From assembly GCA_043808325.1 (NCBI GenBank), contig JAZDEY010000004.1:27357-91356 (forward strand): 64,000 bases of DNA. The letters run 5' to 3'. Shown here in pieces: positions 40,103-47,837 of the stretch. Source of the DNA: JAZDEY01 sp043808325 [NCBI: Candidatus Eiseniibacteriota bacterium] (lineage in GTDB: Bacteria > Arandabacterota > Arandabacteria > Arandabacterales). Below the pieces are notes generated by a model. It saw only the letters and a list, made by a program, of their open reading frames with translations. It made no database searches and had not been told where the DNA came from. A program made the position numbers and the translations under genes. How positions within the stretch are numbered: the stretch's first letter is position 1; each line of letters begins with the position of its first letter.

Positions 40103-40544
40103 CCTTCAGCCTCGGAACAGGAAAAACAAGAAAGCAGTATCCGTAGGAAATTGACCGCATTAATAAAGGTATTAGCACATCTACTCACAGCTTACGACCT
40201 CCTTACTCATTCCAACGTCCGATTGCCGAAGGCTTTCAGAGAGCCCGGAGGTGTCCGATGCTCTCGCTCTATTACCAATGCCTTTGCTCATCTCAAATTG
40301 CACGGGCCAGGAAGATGATCGCCTGCGAGCGGCACAAACCACCCACCAAGCATAACCTCTCGGGGTAGATCCCTCGCAACGCGTGTTGGCTCCCTCCTTT
40401 CCTATATCAGACACCGTGCAACAAATCTCCTCTTAGCTTGTGAAACCATCACACAGGCAACCGCTTGTTGTCAAGCGGAAAATCGGCTTACAGCTTTTTC
40501 CGAATATCTGACGCAAAAACCTTCCGTCTAAATTCGCATGCGAA
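40103..40544 (-). other. Long leader region of the giant gene
   Basis: About 440 bases lie between the putative promoter and the 21-bp repeat. A small stem CCGCTTG-ACAA-CAAGCGG is visible on the minus strand (about 40460-40480). A GTG-initiated 77-codon frame (40414 to 40181; WWVVCAARRR in its middle) ends over the in-frame GTG at 40188, which has an AAGGAGGT. I recognise no riboswitch or known RNA. The piece from 40573 to 40708 upstream of the promoter is A/T-rich and appears empty. Confidence 0.4.
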
Positions 40545-40572
40545 ACTATCATAGCGTGAAATAACCTGTCAA
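40545..40572 (-). promoter_or_regulatory. Putative promoter of the giant Ig-like gene
   Basis: A perfect TTGACA (40567-40572) with a 16-base spacer to GATAGT (40545-40550) on the minus strand, preceded by an A/T-rich tract. It implies a leader of about 500 bases to the ATG at 40044. Confidence 0.5.
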
Positions 40573-40708
40573 GAAAAAAAACCGTTGCAATCAAATTTTC
40601 TAATTTGCCAATCCTTAGGAATCTTAGCTAACTCGGACAGTCGCTTCGACCTAAACACCCATATTCTTCGGCAACCCGATGAATCGCCTTGAGAAAAAAG
40701 TGCGCACA

Positions 40709-41353
40709 TCATTTGCCCTTCACCGTGCGGTGTCCAGTCCCTTTACCCTTGGGCCTCTTGGGCTGCGGGACACCATGCGGCCCAGCGGCGTCTCCGGACA
40801 CCGCGTTCTCTATGACGGCTTCGCGTTCTGCGTTTCTATCTCTGATTACGGCGCCCGTGACATCTTTACCTGAAGATTCCTCGCCAAAGATTCTGCCATT
40901 TGATTTCCGGGCATTGACTTCGTCGGTGCGCGCTCTGTCTCCATCGATCCTGTCTTCTGTTCCCTTTTCCGGAGATGCCTTCTCTGTTTCGGATTCTCTG
41001 ACGCGATTTCTTTCTTCAGCGCCCCTGGCGCCTGTCGCCATTTCTTTCGAGGGTTTATCTTCCCCCCTCTCTTTCACAGATTTCTCCTCCGCCGCTGCCT
41101 CCTCGACGTAATTCATTCTGAGCTGCAGCAGCGTGCTGTCGAGCAGCATCTCAAGATCACTGGACAGATTACCTTGCGTCTTGCCCCTGAGCATCGCGAG
41201 TGTATCGATCGAGAAACGTGCCTGCTCGAGATTCTTGTCAACCTTGCCGGTGAGGGGATTGATGATCTTTCCCATCTGCTGCATTGCCGCGCCCTGAAAG
41301 ATCAGGATCAGATTCACAAATAGCGCGTCGTCTTTTTCACTCTCTCCGTTCAA
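40709..41353 (-). CDS. DUF1844 domain protein with long charged tail
   Basis: 214 residues from a TTG at 41353, two bases after the thioredoxin stop, with GGAAGG eight bases upstream. Residues about 10-85 (LFVNLILIFQGAAMQQMGKI, NLEQARFSIDTLAMLRGKT, DLEMLLDSTLLQLRMNYVE) are a complete DUF1844 domain, an all-helical module of unknown function. The following ~130 residues are almost entirely charged and low in complexity (Glu, Lys, Arg, Gly), probably disordered, ending in a basic KRPKGKGTGHRTVKGK. The domain is usually found alone, so the tail is unusual. Coupled to the thioredoxin-like lipoprotein gene. Confidence 0.82.
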   Translation of the reverse strand: MNGESEKDDALFVNLILIFQGAAMQQMGKIINPLTGKVDKNLEQARFSIDTLAMLRGKTQGNLSSDLEMLLDSTLLQLRMNYVEEAAAEEKSVKERGEDKPSKEMATGARGAEERNRVRESETEKASPEKGTEDRIDGDRARTDEVNARKSNGRIFGEESSGKDVTGAVIRDRNAEREAVIENAVSGDAAGPHGVPQPKRPKGKGTGHRTVKGK

Positions 41354-41354
41354 T

Positions 41355-41819
41355 CTACGACCTTCCTTTGAATGCCTGCAGCGCACGATTCATTTCGGCG
41401 AGGAAATTCTGAGCCGCCGGCGGCGGCGGTCGATAACCGACAACTCGGTGGACCTCGTCTCCCGCGGGGCTCACAAAGATTATGGTGGGGAAACCGGTGA
41501 TGTTGTACTTCGACGTGGTGGCCCGGTCCATGTCGGCGTTTATCTTGACGCACACAAAGTCCGCCGCCGCCGAAACCACCTGCTTGTCCACGTAGGTCTC
41601 CCCGTCCAGCCTCTTACACCACCCGCACCAGTCGGTATAGAAATCTATCATCACGAGCTTGTTCGCGCCCCTGGCCGCCGCAAGGGCCGCATCAAAAGAG
41701 GTAAGCCACTTTATCGCGCCGGTCTCAACACCGGCCTCGCGCTTCTCCTTGCCGCAAGAGACGAGCGCCGCCGCAACCAGCAAAGCACATACTAAGAATC
41801 CCAATCTTGACGCCAGCAT
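41355..41819 (-). CDS. Thioredoxin-like lipoprotein
   Basis: 154 residues. The N-terminal signal (CALLVAAALVSC) ends in a lipobox with Cys22. The thioredoxin fold follows, with KLVMIDFYTDWCGWCKRLD (WCGWC, 64-68), the cis-proline segment ITGFPTIIF and the terminal helix. The WCGWC active site with an upstream IKW..SFDAALAAAR resembles DsbD-gamma or thioredoxin_7 domains that reduce or repair disulfides outside the cytoplasm. As a lipoprotein it acts in the periplasm. Its own promoter lies upstream, and the DUF1844 gene follows immediately. Confidence 0.93.
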   Translation of the reverse strand: MLASRLGFLVCALLVAAALVSCGKEKREAGVETGAIKWLTSFDAALAAARGANKLVMIDFYTDWCGWCKRLDGETYVDKQVVSAAADFVCVKINADMDRATTSKYNITGFPTIIFVSPAGDEVHRVVGYRPPPPAAQNFLAEMNRALQAFKGRS

Positions 41820-41888
41820 GGTTACACCTTTACTTGAAGAGGCACTGCGTTGACACCGAAAGACACTTCAAAGAACAGGGCAGAATGC

Positions 41889-41917
41889 AAGGTACCAGAA
41901 GGGGTCAAGCGTGTCAA
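41889..41917 (-). promoter_or_regulatory. Putative promoter of the thioredoxin-like/DUF1844 operon
   Basis: TTGACA (41912-41917), 17-base spacer, TACCTT (41889-41894) on the minus strand, about 70 bases upstream of the start codon. It is divergent from the ompA-like promoter, with 20 bases between the two -35 boxes. Confidence 0.55.
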
Positions 41918-41937
41918 GTCTATTTTTACTTTTTTGA

Positions 41938-41966
41938 TTGACTTGAAATTAGTGAAATGATAGAGT
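41938..41966 (+). promoter_or_regulatory. Putative promoter of the OmpA-like gene
   Basis: TTGACT (41938-41943), 17-base spacer, TAGAGT (41961-41966). An upstream T-rich tract (ATTTTTACTTTTTTG) could serve as an UP element. The leader would be about 140 bases. Confidence 0.5.
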
Positions 41967-42110
41967 GCCCCCAGCCTTGCTCAAACAAACGCAAAGTCAA
42001 CAGCAGAGAATGACGATAGGTATCCGAAGGAGGTGGTCGTAACGTTAGTGAGCAACGATCGCAGTTGCTGGCCTCATCAAACCGCAAGACCAACCATGGG
42101 AGGAGTCGCT

Positions 42111-43436
42111 ATGAGAAGGCTTTGTTTCGTGCTTGTTTGTCTCGCCGTCATCCTTTCGACGGCGATCTCCTTCGCCTATGAGAGGCGCGTGGGCCTCGGC
42201 GTCATGGCCGGAGGAGCGCTGCTTCGGGGCGCCGAGAATGATCCTAAGGAAGGGTTCGCCGAGAGGGCCAAGCTTGGGCCGATGGGCGCCTTCATGTTCA
42301 GGGGAGCGCTGAGCAGGCATTTCTCGCTGGGACTCAACGTGGGCTACGGCTGGAACTACGACAAGGATTCGAACGCCTACAGGACCAACCTCGTGCCGAT
42401 GGACCTTAACCTTATATATACCTTCATGCCTGAAGCCAGGGTCAGCCCTTATCTGACCGGCGGCTTTGGCCTCGTAAACTGGGATTCCAACCACCGGCCT
42501 GACGAGGTGGAGCTCCAGGAGCAGCGCGATCCGGCTTTCGGAACGGCGGCCGGCCTGGAGATCTTCCTCACGGACATCATCGCTCTCGACATCGGCGCCA
42601 AGTTCCGCTATATGCTGACCGACGATAAGGACATGATCGGCCTGTGCGACTACAAAGGCGGGCCCGCGAGCAACGACCACTTCCTGTGGTTCTTCGGCGT
42701 CGGCCTTACTTGGTACCCCGGCAAGTGCAAGGACTCCGACGGGGACGGCGTGTGCGACAACAAGGACAAGTGCCCGGATACGCCTCCCTGTGCCGTAGTC
42801 GATGAGTTCGGATGCCCCAAGGACTCTGACGGCGACGGCGTCTATGACGGCTGCGACAAGTGCCCGGATACTCCGAAGTGCGCCACGGTCGATGCTAATG
42901 GATGCCCCAAGGACTCGGACGGCGACGGCGTCTACGACGGCTGCGACAAGTGCCCGGATACTCCGAAGTGCGCCACGGTCGATGCCAACGGCTGTCCCAA
43001 GGATGAGGACGGCGACGGCGTCTATGACGGCTGCGACAAGTGCCCCGGCACCCCGAAGGGCGTTCCGGTGGACGAGTTCGGCTGCCCGAAGAAGTGCGAT
43101 CTCTCGCCGCTTGAGGGCATCACCTTCAGGTTCGATAAGTCCGATGTCATCCCGGACCCGAGCCCGATACTGGACCTGGCAGTCCAGATCGTCAAGGGCT
43201 GCCCCACCAGCAAGATCGAGATCCAGGGCCACACTGACTTTATCGGAAGCGACGAGTACAACATGAAGCTGGGCCTGAGACGTGCCGAGTCGGTGAAGAC
43301 CTACCTAATTGAGCACGGCATCAACGGCCAGATGCTTACTACCAGGAGCTTCGGCGAATCCAAGCCCATAGACCCCGCCAAGACCAGTGAAGCTCGAGCG
43401 AAGAACCGAAGGATCGAATTCCACGAAATCGAATAG
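42111..43436 (+). CDS. OmpA-family outer-membrane protein with thrombospondin type-3 repeats
   Basis: 441 residues from the ATG at 42111 (GGGAGGAG upstream), giving a clean signal peptide (residues 1-22). An eight-strand-type beta-barrel occupies about 23-205. Then come four 30-residue calcium-binding TSP3 repeats (DSDGDGVYDGCDKCPDTP pattern, about 207-326). The C-terminal OmpA/Pal domain (about 335-441) binds peptidoglycan: FRFDKSDVI, IEIQGHTDFIGSDEYN, LGLRRAESVKTYL and the closing NRRIEFHEIE. It links outer membrane and cell wall. A strong terminator follows, and it appears monocistronic. Confidence 0.95.
   Translation: MRRLCFVLVCLAVILSTAISFAYERRVGLGVMAGGALLRGAENDPKEGFAERAKLGPMGAFMFRGALSRHFSLGLNVGYGWNYDKDSNAYRTNLVPMDLNLIYTFMPEARVSPYLTGGFGLVNWDSNHRPDEVELQEQRDPAFGTAAGLEIFLTDIIALDIGAKFRYMLTDDKDMIGLCDYKGGPASNDHFLWFFGVGLTWYPGKCKDSDGDGVCDNKDKCPDTPPCAVVDEFGCPKDSDGDGVYDGCDKCPDTPKCATVDANGCPKDSDGDGVYDGCDKCPDTPKCATVDANGCPKDEDGDGVYDGCDKCPGTPKGVPVDEFGCPKKCDLSPLEGITFRFDKSDVIPDPSPILDLAVQIVKGCPTSKIEIQGHTDFIGSDEYNMKLGLRRAESVKTYLIEHGINGQMLTTRSFGESKPIDPAKTSEARAKNRRIEFHEIE
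42729..43088 (+). repeat. Four tandem 90-bp units encoding TSP3 repeats
   Basis: Units start at 42729, 42819, 42909 and 42999, each beginning AAGGAC or AAGGAT. Units 2 and 3 are nearly identical in DNA while 1 and 4 have diverged, which indicates a recent internal duplication within the OmpA-like gene. Confidence 0.9.
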
Positions 43437-43451
43437 CGGTTCGTGAAGTCA

Positions 43452-43483
43452 GGGGGCACCACGAGGTGCCCCCTTCTTTTTTT
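43452..43483 (+). terminator. Intrinsic terminator of the OmpA-like gene
   Basis: GGGGGCACC, ACGA loop, GGTGCCCCC (perfect nine-pair stem, 43452-43473) followed by TTCTTTTTTT (43474-43483), 15 bases after the stop codon. Confidence 0.95.
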
Positions 43484-43507
43484 GCTCGGGAACAACCGGT
43501 AGGATAA

Positions 43508-43804
43508 TCAGAGTATCTCGGTTACCGGCAGCACAAATGCCCTGACGCCTTCCTGCTCATGAATCTCCTTCAGTCGACGCACGCCCTCTAGGATGTTCTG
43601 GGCGTGCCCGCGCGGAACGCAAATCAAGAGCATCGAGTTGGTGCCGGGCCAGATCTGGGTATTGAGCCGCGGCTCGGACAACTCGCCGACACCGCGGAGG
43701 TTTGTGAACTTGGTGTACTGCGTCATACCGGCCTTGGTGAGAGCCTCCATCACTTCATCCTCGATCGACGAATTGTAAATGACAAGCACGATCTCAGGTT
43801 CCAT
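43508..43804 (-). CDS. Small PII-like protein linked to an RND pump
   Basis: 98 residues starting MEPEIVLVIYNSSIEDEVME. The size, the ferredoxin-like beta-alpha-beta pattern and the central RGVGELSEPRLNTQIWPGTN followed by SMLLICV fit the PII-like group of small trimeric proteins. The uridylylated T-loop tyrosine of GlnB is not evident. It lies 11 bases after the RND pump gene and ends the tolC-MFP-RND operon. Related small proteins are often found next to efflux genes, where they may sense a metabolite or metal and regulate the pump; that role is inference. Confidence 0.65.
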   Translation of the reverse strand: MEPEIVLVIYNSSIEDEVMEALTKAGMTQYTKFTNLRGVGELSEPRLNTQIWPGTNSMLLICVPRGHAQNILEGVRRLKEIHEQEGVRAFVLPVTEIL

Positions 43805-43815
43805 GGTCCATTCCC

Positions 43816-46800
43816 CTACGCCACACTCGCGCTTCTCGGTTTCCTTCTGGCCTTTTCAAAGCTGGTGTAGACCACCGGGATCACGACCAGCGTCAGGAAC
43901 GTCGCGGCGCCGAGTCCGCCTACCACGGCCCGCGCAAGCGGATAATTGAGCTCGGACCCTTCTCCAAGGCCCAATGCCATCGGGAACATGCCAAGCATGG
44001 TGGTCAAGGCCGTCATCAGTATGGGCCGGGTCCGCGTCCGCGTGGCGGTGACGACCGCGTCTTCAAGCCCAAAGCCCCTTCCCCTGAGGACGTTGGTATA
44101 GTCGACCAGCAGAATGGCGTTGTTTACCACAATGCCCACCAGCACTATCACACCGATTATGGAGTTCACGCTCAGGGTGGTTCCGGTAAGGAACAGAGTC
44201 CAGGCAACTCCTATGAAGGACAGAGGCAGTGTAAACATGATCACGAAGGGGTGCAGCAGCGACTCATACTGAGCCGCCATAACCATGTACACTAGGAACA
44301 CGGCGCCGATCAGAGCAAGACCAAGCCACCTGAACGATTTGTTGACCTCCTGGGCCTCGCCGGCCACATCGACCGAGAAGTCAGGGGGCACCGAGATCCC
44401 TGCGACCTTCAGCCTCAGGTCGCTGACCACACTGCCTAAGGCCCTCTCGCCGGTCAGGTTGCCGGTCACAGTGACGATTCTTTGCTGGCCCTTGCGTTCG
44501 ATCTCGACCGGTCCCTCAACCATATCCATTCCTGCCATCGACGCCAGGGGCATCGGGCCGGCCCCCGGGGTTGGCACAAGCAGATCGAGCACGTCATTGA
44601 GGGACTGCCTTCGCTCATCGGGCAGCCTCACTCTGATGTTGTATTCTCTGCCGCCTTCCCTGTAGACGCCCGCTATGCTGCCCAGAATCCCCGTCTGGAT
44701 TGAATTTGCGATCGTGCTTACGCTCAGGCCGAAATGAGCTGCCTTTTCGCGATCTATGATGACGCGCGATTCCGGTTTGCCTTCAGCTCTACTGATCCGT
44801 ATGTCGGAGGTCCCGGGTATTCCCTCCATCAGGCTCTTGACCTCTTCGGCAAGGTTCTTGCCGATCCCGAGATCGTTCCCGTACACCTCGACAGCGAGTC
44901 TCGCTCCACCGAACATCATCTCTTCAAAGGGGTTGGCCTCGAAGTAGACCTTGGCGCCGGGAACCTCTGCGAGCGGCTGCTTCACAGCCAAGCGTATCTC
45001 CTCATCAGTCCTCTTCCTCTGGTTCAAGGGCTTGACCATGAACCTTACTGTGCCTATGTGACTCCCGGCCCCCGTGAAGATGGCTGCGAATCCTCTGCCC
45101 TGCCCCACCCTTGCGAAGATCTGATCGAGCTCGGGGATTTCCCTGCGGACGATTTGCTCCACCTCTCTCACTGCCCTCTCCGTGACTTCAAGCTTGCTGC
45201 CCACCGGTGTCTCCACGGTGACTGCAAACTCCCCGGGTTCGCTCGCAGGAGAGAACTCGACACCGATGTACGGTACGAGAGCTATACTTATCGCCAGCAA
45301 GATCACTGCAATCGCGATCGTCGCTTTCCTGTGGGCAAGAGCCCAACGGAGCAGACGTTCGTAAACTCCGACGGCCTGGATGACAGACTTGGGACGCTCC
45401 CTCCTCTCGATCTTGAGGGTCCTTGACGCGATCAGAGGGACGAGCGTCAGCGCTACAAGGAGAGAACACACCAGGGAGAAGACCACGGTCAGCGCCATAT
45501 CCCGGAAAAGAATCCCGGCGATGCCGGGAACGAATACCACGGGCAGAAAAACCGCGACGGTGGTCAGGGTGGATGCCGTGATCGCATTGGTAACTTCGCC
45601 GGCCCCGGTCACGGCCGCTTCTTTTCTCGTGAGGCCTCTCTCGCCATGCCTGAAGACGTTCTCGAGCACCACAATCGAATTATCGACCAGCATGCCGATC
45701 CCCAGCACCAGCCCGCCCATCGAGATCATGTTCAGGGTCACATTGGCGAAGCGCATCAGTATGAATGTCGCAATCAGGGATATGGGGATTGAGGCGGCAA
45801 TGATCAGAGTCGAAGGAACATTGCGCAAGAAAAGGAAGAGCACTACGACCGCCAGCAAGGCCCCCTGCCAGGCTGCACTCTTGAGGTTGCCGATAGACTG
45901 CTTGATGTACTTCGCGGAATCCATCACCGGGAGGATTTTCACTCCCAGCAGGCGTTCAATTCGCGGCAGGTCGGCCTTGACCCTATCAGAGACTTGAACC
46001 GTGTTCGCGGTTGACTGCTTCTGGATCATCACCATGACGCCGGGCGTACCATCTATGCGCAGCTCTTCAACCTTGTCCTCGAAGGCATCCTCAACCCTGG
46101 CGACGTCCCTGATGTACACTGGGGTACCCTGCACGCGGGTCACGACCACGCCGCCGATTTCACCTACAGACGTGAACTCGCCCGTGGTCCTGATGAGGAA
46201 GTCGCTCCTTCCCTGTTCGATCTTGCCGCCCGGGACGCGAACGTTCTCCATCCGCAGGGCGTATACCAGCTGGTCAAGCGTGAGATCGTAGGCCTTGAGT
46301 TTCTCGTCGTCGGCGTAAACGTGGATCTCCCTGTCCTGTCCACCTTGGGTAAAGACACTCGCGACGCCTTTGATCCGCTCAAGCCTGGGCTCAATATCGT
46401 CCTCGGAGATTTTCCGCAGTTCAGCCAGGCTGTGGTCGCCTGTTACGGCAAGGAAGAGAATCGGCATGGCCGATGATGAGAACTTGAAGATGAAGGGATC
46501 GGAGGCATCGTCGGGAAGGTAGGTCTTGACCATGTCAACCGCTTCCCTGACGTCCATCGAGGCGACGTCCATGTCCTTTCCCCACTTGAATTTTACCGAG
46601 ACCAGGGAGACTGCCTCTCTTGAGGAGGACTCGACCTCATCGACATCTTCGACAGAGGCGACGGCCTCCTCTATGGGCTTGGTTATCAGGGTCTCGATGT
46701 CTTCGGGAGACACGCCCTCATACGTGGTGACAACCGATACGGTCGGGAAGGAGATGTCCGGATAAAGATCGATGCTCAGGCCGGCCACGCTGACAAGGCC

Positions 46801-46872
46801 GATGCCCACCACCGCGATGTAAAGCATGAAAAACGCGACTGGTCTGTTCGCGGAAAGGCCAGGAAGTCCCAT
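43816..46872 (-). CDS. RND efflux transporter (AcrB/HAE1 family)
   Basis: 1,018 residues, the usual length for a proton-driven RND pump. It has the N-terminal helix, two large periplasmic loops and twelve expected membrane segments. Diagnostic stretches are DLYPDISFPTVSVVTTYEGV, SPEDIETLITKPIEEA, GMLVDNSIVVLENVFRH in TM4 (VDNS in place of the VDDA of AcrB), and the mirrored GIVVNNAILLVDY in the second half. It captures substrates in the periplasm or outer membrane leaflet and passes them to the TolC channel. It is preceded by the adaptor gene (13-base gap) and followed by the PII-like gene. Confidence 0.95.
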   Translation of the reverse strand: MGLPGLSANRPVAFFMLYIAVVGIGLVSVAGLSIDLYPDISFPTVSVVTTYEGVSPEDIETLITKPIEEAVASVEDVDEVESSSREAVSLVSVKFKWGKDMDVASMDVREAVDMVKTYLPDDASDPFIFKFSSSAMPILFLAVTGDHSLAELRKISEDDIEPRLERIKGVASVFTQGGQDREIHVYADDEKLKAYDLTLDQLVYALRMENVRVPGGKIEQGRSDFLIRTTGEFTSVGEIGGVVVTRVQGTPVYIRDVARVEDAFEDKVEELRIDGTPGVMVMIQKQSTANTVQVSDRVKADLPRIERLLGVKILPVMDSAKYIKQSIGNLKSAAWQGALLAVVVLFLFLRNVPSTLIIAASIPISLIATFILMRFANVTLNMISMGGLVLGIGMLVDNSIVVLENVFRHGERGLTRKEAAVTGAGEVTNAITASTLTTVAVFLPVVFVPGIAGILFRDMALTVVFSLVCSLLVALTLVPLIASRTLKIERRERPKSVIQAVGVYERLLRWALAHRKATIAIAVILLAISIALVPYIGVEFSPASEPGEFAVTVETPVGSKLEVTERAVREVEQIVRREIPELDQIFARVGQGRGFAAIFTGAGSHIGTVRFMVKPLNQRKRTDEEIRLAVKQPLAEVPGAKVYFEANPFEEMMFGGARLAVEVYGNDLGIGKNLAEEVKSLMEGIPGTSDIRISRAEGKPESRVIIDREKAAHFGLSVSTIANSIQTGILGSIAGVYREGGREYNIRVRLPDERRQSLNDVLDLLVPTPGAGPMPLASMAGMDMVEGPVEIERKGQQRIVTVTGNLTGERALGSVVSDLRLKVAGISVPPDFSVDVAGEAQEVNKSFRWLGLALIGAVFLVYMVMAAQYESLLHPFVIMFTLPLSFIGVAWTLFLTGTTLSVNSIIGVIVLVGIVVNNAILLVDYTNVLRGRGFGLEDAVVTATRTRTRPILMTALTTMLGMFPMALGLGEGSELNYPLARAVVGGLGAATFLTLVVIPVVYTSFEKARRKPRSASVA

Positions 46873-46885
46873 CCCAACCGCTCCT

Positions 46886-47827
46886 CTAGGAATCCGAGCC
46901 GGCGATGTTTACTTTGGCGCCGTCTCTTAAGAGATTCTGGCCGGCCACAACAACCATGTCCCCAGGCTTGAGGCCGTCAAGCACTTCGCAGTGAGTCGCG
47001 TCGGCAAGGCCGAGCCTCACGTGCCTCTCTTCAGCCCGGCCGCCGGCGACCACGAAAGCGGTGGTCTCGACCACCGTGTCAAACCCCGCAAGCACTTCGC
47101 TCAAGGCTGCCTCTCGCGGCATCAAAACCGCGTTCTTGCGGGTCTCACTGATCACCCGTACCCGAGCGAACATGCCGGTCTTGAGCATGCCGTCCCGGTT
47201 GTCCAGCGCGATCTCGGCCTTGGCGGTCCCCGTCCGGCGGTCGACGACGGGGCTCCTGCTGGTTATGCTCGCCGCCACGACCTTGCCGGGAAGTGCGTCG
47301 AACTCGATTCGGACTGCAGTGCCTTCTTTGGCAAGATGGTAATCCTTCTCGAGCACGCTCACCGCCACCTTCACGGAGGTGTCATTTATGATCTCAATGA
47401 TGGGAATCATCTGGGTGACAAAAGCTCCGGGATCGAGAAAAACATCGGAGACCGTACCGGTAAGTGGAGCGGTCACCTCAAAGGGCTCGAACTTCTGGCC
47501 TGTAACCTCCGGGTCGATCGTGGCCACTGTCTGATCCTTAGCGACAGCGTCTCCTTCTCTTATCTTCATGGTGATGATCCTGCCGGCAATCTTGGAATAA
47601 ACGTCCACTCTCTCAGCCGGTTCGACCGCACCCGTGTATCTCAAGACCTTTTCCATGTCGCCTGTTGTGACCGGGGCAACTCGCACCGGGATCACGGTCT
47701 CGGTCTCGATCGTTTTAAGCTTGGCAGCTTTCTCGTTTCTGGCCTTATGGATCGCCGAGATCCTGAGGAAGTACACGGCAACAATCGCCACTGCGATCAC
47801 GCCACCCACAACTAATGCCCGTCTCAT
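46886..47827 (-). CDS. RND efflux periplasmic adaptor (membrane fusion protein)
   Basis: 313 residues from the ATG at 47827 (AGGAGC upstream). An N-terminal membrane anchor lies at residues 4-20. The lipoyl/barrel-sandwich halves are visible as RVDVYSKIAGRIITMKIREG with GDAVAKDQTVATIDP and PFEVTAPLTGTVSDVFLDPG. The beta-barrel (VKVAVSVLEKDYHLAKEGTA) and membrane-proximal domain (VLMPREAALSEV) follow. It has a very short helical hairpin, because the two lipoyl halves are close together. Lies between tolC-like and RND genes. Confidence 0.93.
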   Translation of the reverse strand: MRRALVVGGVIAVAIVAVYFLRISAIHKARNEKAAKLKTIETETVIPVRVAPVTTGDMEKVLRYTGAVEPAERVDVYSKIAGRIITMKIREGDAVAKDQTVATIDPEVTGQKFEPFEVTAPLTGTVSDVFLDPGAFVTQMIPIIEIINDTSVKVAVSVLEKDYHLAKEGTAVRIEFDALPGKVVAASITSRSPVVDRRTGTAKAEIALDNRDGMLKTGMFARVRVISETRKNAVLMPREAALSEVLAGFDTVVETTAFVVAGGRAEERHVRLGLADATHCEVLDGLKPGDMVVVAGQNLLRDGAKVNIAGSDS

Positions 47828-47837
47828 ACCCGAGCTC

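Noticed and set aside
40181-40414. 77-codon GTG-initiated frame as a definite gene
   Set aside because: It has no family resemblance and a poor ribosome-binding-site spacing; reported only as part of the leader architecture.
40103-40544. Riboswitch or known structured RNA in the giant-gene leader
   Set aside because: No match by eye to cyclic-di-GMP, cyclic-di-AMP, cobalamin, SAM or other common riboswitch cores; kept only as an unexplained leader.
42045-43232. 395-codon minus-strand frame opposite the OmpA-like gene
   Set aside because: It is repetitive only because the TSP3 repeats are; the plus strand has signal peptide, barrel, TSP3 and OmpA domain.
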